Notes under the pieces: model-generated
What the model was told of the DNA's origin: nothing
Seen by the model: the letters and a program-made list of their open reading frames with translations, nothing else
The model's database searches: none
Made by a program: the position numbers and the translations under genes
Origin: Oasisia sp. SBJ-2009
Taxonomy: Eukaryota; Annelida; Polychaeta; Sabellida; Siboglinidae
Assembly (NCBI GenBank): GCA_964017155.1
Contig: OZ024867.1
Location: 21,596,280-21,660,279 of the forward strand
Length of the DNA: 64,000 nucleotides
Reading direction: 5' to 3'
Shown here: positions 60,741 to 64,000 of the stretch, piece after piece
How positions within the stretch are numbered: the first letter of the stretch is position 1
Layout: each line of letters opens with the position of its first letter

Positions 60741-62160
60741 TCAAGACAACTACTCTTGGATGCCACAAGTGGATGCAGACCGACAGTGACATAGATGCTG
60801 TCATGACTATTTACATGTCGATGTAGTGTGTGCCAATGTTCAGGGAACACGTAGTTTCCCACTACATAATGGAGGTTCCATTCATGTTGTCTCACTTTCT
60901 CACTCAGCATCAGAAGACTGTCAATGTGGTGCCTTCTAAAAAAAGGAAATCTATGTGACAATGGCTGTCAACCAGTTGTCTGAGTGGCGGCAGGCACCTC
61001 AGGTCAACAGGGTCACCCCATTGTCACATTCCTGTTCGGACATATTCACTTCTGTCTGTACTTCAAGGATAAATGTTGCAGGACGCAAGCAATTACCTTC
61101 TAATGTAGTAGACAAGCTACTGCAGCTGGTGGTGTAATCATAAACGAGTCGATGTTGCTCATATTGAGGTGGTTACGAGTCGCTGTTCAAACGAAAGAGT
61201 GCAATCATCATTCCATGGGTACCATTCCTGTCGCGCTGCGGAGTGATTCCAGATTAATTCAAGAAAAGAGAGATTTAGACATCAGGCAGTGACATGCAAC
61301 AGTGCATTTGTTTTCAAGATACAATGACTTAGTAGATTGACTGGAGGTGTGCAGTGTGCATGATCCCTTCGAAGGAAACAGGCTGAGGTTACTGACTGCT
61401 TGTAGGACCAGTATGCTTTTGTATGGTTAAACCACAAAGGAAGATGTTCTCGTTATACACGCTGCTTAAGTTTTGTGGACATGCGTTTTTCACATATAGG
61501 GACAAACGCCCATGCCCGCCACTCCCCATGTGCCAGGGTGCCAATAAATCACTCCACAGAAAACTGCTGTCATCTTCCACTCCCTATGCAGAGCACTGTG
61601 TCGTCTTCCAGAGACATCTCTAAATGAATAAAACAAACAACATATCTAAATAAAATAAAAAACAAAATAATCCATGATAGCTCATGTAGTTCGAAGTTCG
61701 ACACTGGAGCAATTTTTTGTTCTTTTTGTTAGTAGTTTTTTGTTAATGCCCATCACTCATAGTCATGATATTTTCGAGGTTTAGTAATAACCCGGCCCTG
61801 CCTAGAATGTGTAGGTTGCGATGTAGCAGTGAGTGATGTTGGAGTGGTGTCCTCCACTGGTTGCTTTGGGAGTCATGCTTGTCACTACATTCGGCCTCCC
61901 TCTCTGCAGCTGTTATCAGGGTAAAGGTCGATATCCCCCTCATCCACGTAATGGCGCCCATAGACCAATCAATTTTTCGTCGGGAATAGAATAGTCTGGA
62001 GTCCGGGAACCGACATTGGGCTATTTTAGTAAACATCGTAGAGTCTATGCACGAAATCCGTCGGAATAATTTTGTATGTTCACGATAGAATATGTTGAAT
62101 CCTCAACAGCAATGTTCGTATATTGTGAGCATGACAAAAATCCGGGGACCACGAAGCGAA
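60741..62160. other. Stretch without recognisable gene
   Basis: Short frames only. Several related phrases (GAATAGAATAGTC, GAATAGAACAGTC, GTCTATGCA) between 61980 and 62200 hint at a decayed repeat. Confidence 0.4.
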
Positions 62161-62165
62161 CCAGT

Positions 62166-62534
62166 CTATGCATGTATTTTCGCGAATAGAACAGTCCGGC
62201 GACCCAACAGCCAATCAGGCGGCAGTCTGAGATCATCTGACAGTAGAACGTAAACATGGCGGCAAAACAAAGCTGGGGACAGACGAACACAATTACGATA
62301 CACGTCACTCTCCTGCTCTCGGAGCACTGGCATCAGCTGGGCCTGGGCGCTATGATCTTCGTGTGCCATGATGTGTGGCCGAACCCAATGCCTCCTCCAT
62401 CGTTTCGGCTTCCCCTCCTCCCTTTCCTGTGCCGTTTCGCCCGCCAACAGAGATATATCACCCTGAATTGTTCTAACAAGATCCCCTACGTTAGCACGTG
62501 CCGCCATTTTGGTTAGGTTGAAGAACGCTTTCAT
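62166..62534 (-). pseudogene. PIF/Harbinger transposase N-terminal fragment
   Basis: The minus strand reads KRWRRHWVRPHIMAHEDHSA, then LREQESDVYRNCVRLSPALF and LLSDDLRLPP. The W-V-R-P lead, then Y-x-N-x-x-R-x-S-P-x-L-F, is the hallmark of the N-terminal domain of HARBI1-like transposase proteins. The catalytic DDE domain is not seen, so this is a remnant or first exon. Confidence 0.6.
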
Positions 62535-62837
62535 AAGGGGGTGCCAATGTTGTGAAACCTATATTTGACACGAGACTTTGTTCACATACTAATCGCGGCA
62601 TGTTGAATAACACACTAATAGAGTGCGCCAAAGTCGCCAACGACATTTTTTACACGAGATGGCGTTGCCGTAGGCCATCGCTTTCCGCCAACCGGACTAG
62701 TCTATGCATGAACATTCGTAAACCACTTTATGCCAACTGGACTAGTGTGAGCATGCACAAAATCGCAATCCAGCTGGTCTGTGGCCACCATAAAGTAGGG
62801 TCTCATCAGAATCTAGTATTTTCTGACATTCCTTCCT

Positions 62838-63108
62838 GACCTAGAAAGGTATGAATATGTCATTGCAGGGACAAAGGCTGTCGTGATGCACCACCTTAGA
62901 CCTGTTTCTCCTCCTTCCCTGTATGTTGTATAATACAGGACGATAAAACTGACAGACAATGAATGGACCAGTATACACTGGTTTCAATTTCCTGCTCTTG
63001 CCTACTTTGGCTATCCCTGCTAATAGATAAACAAGATCTCCTACTTGATACATATTTTCGAATAATTTCATGTCATGAGAACGCTTAAAGTTAGGAACTA
63101 CTAACTTT
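62838..63108 (-). pseudogene. Gypsy-type integrase C-terminal fragment
   Basis: The minus strand reads MYQVGDLVYLLAGIAKVGKS, RKLKPVYTGPFIVCQF and YNIQGRRRNRSKVVHHD. G-D-x-V-x-L, then K-L-x-P-x-x-x-G-P-F, then V-V-H-x-D-x-L are the integrase C-terminal motifs of Ty3/Gypsy retrotransposons. Ends at a stop at 62841-62843. The remainder of pol and LTRs are absent. Confidence 0.8.
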
Positions 63109-63276
63109 AAGTGCAGACAGGAGCCTCCATTACCAATCCACTCATAGTACAGGACTCCTTCGCGTATTTTGAGCCTGTCTATTTCCCCACAAATGTTTGG
63201 TTACAATTCCAACTCACTTGTAAGGGTTCCTCAAAGCTCTTTAACCAGGTGAGTATTGGCTGGATGTCGATATCAT

Positions 63277-63715
63277 TTAATTGTTCTTTGTGTAATTGTT
63301 TGGGTGATCTCATTTCTACTCAGCTAGAGTATTCCTCCTCTCTCAGGGATGTAACGACACATCGTATTACTAATGGTGTTACGTCATCAATGTGTGATTC
63401 AAATCTGTCCCAAATAGAGGGTAACTTAGTGCAGTGTTTACACCCGCCACATGGTAATTTATCGAAATCTTATCCAGTCTCATAATAGTGACACAAGTTG
63501 GTATTTGAACGCATTCAGGACAGCCCATCTTCATTATTGTGTAGTTTGCATTCCGCAATGTTGGAATCACTCAAGACATTTGACGCATCCCAAATCGCAG
63601 CCATATCCGCAAGCTGCATACATATTTATGGAATCTTAACTTGACATACAATGCTGTTTTATCTGTGTGAATAAAATAGCATTCTACTGTGGATGTTAAA
63701 ATAGAATGCTATTGG
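63277..63715 (+). repeat. 439 bp exact duplicate, copy 2
   Basis: See 60102-60540. Here the left neighbour is TGGATGTCGATATCAT and the sequence continues past 63715 (ATGGGCAATTCCACGG), so this copy is embedded in unbroken sequence. Confidence 0.93.
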
Positions 63716-64000
63716 ATGGGCAATTCCACGGTAATGGAATTACAATTCACAATATTTTTTGGTTTAAAATGGTTATATTTTCCCATTCAGCATGTATCTA
63801 CAAAAGAAACTTAAACATGGTTTGAAGTGCACACTACACCCTATAAGTACCAGTGGTACCTGTTAAGAAATGTAAAATAATTACAAAATTATGGATGTTT
63901 TAATTTTGGTAACGGAATTACTCAGAGAATTTGGACATCAGTTTTTATTAAATGTCATGACATATCGTCTGAAATCTGCAATCTACCAGGGCCAACAACT
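63716..64000. other. Stretch without recognisable gene
   Basis: No frame or repeat recognised up to the window end. Confidence 0.5.

Noticed and set aside
60484..60961. Frames running through X residues
   Set aside because: They read through the 200 N gap and have no meaning.

Overview
This is a eukaryotic, intron-rich, AT-rich and repeat-laden stretch of a metazoan genome. No bacterial-style gene packing is present. The real genes are split into short exons with GT/AG borders and compatible phases. The rest is long (TA)n, (GT)n and (CA)n runs, satellites and many decayed transposons: CR1/L2-like, Rex-like and RTE-like LINEs, Penelope-like, Gypsy, hAT-like, piggyBac-like and PIF/Harbinger-like. 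The repeat mix, the polycystin/REJ gene and the EGF exons suggest a marine or aquatic invertebrate, most likely a lophotrochozoan such as a mollusc. That assignment is inference; no species-diagnostic gene is present.

Region 1 (1-16 kb) holds the 3' part of one multi-exon gene on the + strand. Thirteen exons join in phase into a polycystin-1/REJ-family protein: REJ domain, GAIN region, GPS cleavage motif, first membrane helix, PLAT domain, four more helices, then a stop codon followed at once by AATAAA. The usual C-terminal polycystin channel is not found. Introns carry (TA)n runs, a Penelope-like remnant, RTE-like LINE pieces, a tRNA-derived SINE and a broken copy of one exon. A second Penelope remnant lies upstream.

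Region 2 (16-36 kb) is mostly repeats. A ~0.65 kb repeat is present in two copies, one split by a 5'-truncated LINE. A TTATG-rich block with a ~460 bp higher-order period lies between oppositely oriented pieces of a satellite (288 bp monomer). A cluster of CTCF-like motifs follows, then an intronless, frame-broken basic/coiled-coil ORF chain ending near an LTR-like segment. There is also one possible signal-peptide exon and several LINE remnants.

Region 3 (36-46 kb) is a nest of transposons on the - strand. A decayed CR1/L2-like LINE (ORF1, zinc finger, endonuclease, reverse transcriptase) was hit by an intact RTE-like LINE (single 1008-codon ORF) flanked by a 302 bp duplication of the host element. 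A second insertion carries a fragment of a widespread but unnamed invertebrate protein family.

Region 4 (46-64 kb) has two exons of a secreted EGF-type gene, more LINE pieces, a 24 bp minisatellite, a second SINE, and a 43 bp minisatellite split by a Rex-like LINE that itself contains a hAT-like element. A piggyBac-like element follows. Its right flank, up to a 200 bp N gap, is an exact copy of sequence 3.2 kb downstream, which points to a haplotype or assembly chimera. PIF/Harbinger and Gypsy fragments lie near the end. Apart from the polycystin gene and the EGF exons, little here looks like a host gene.
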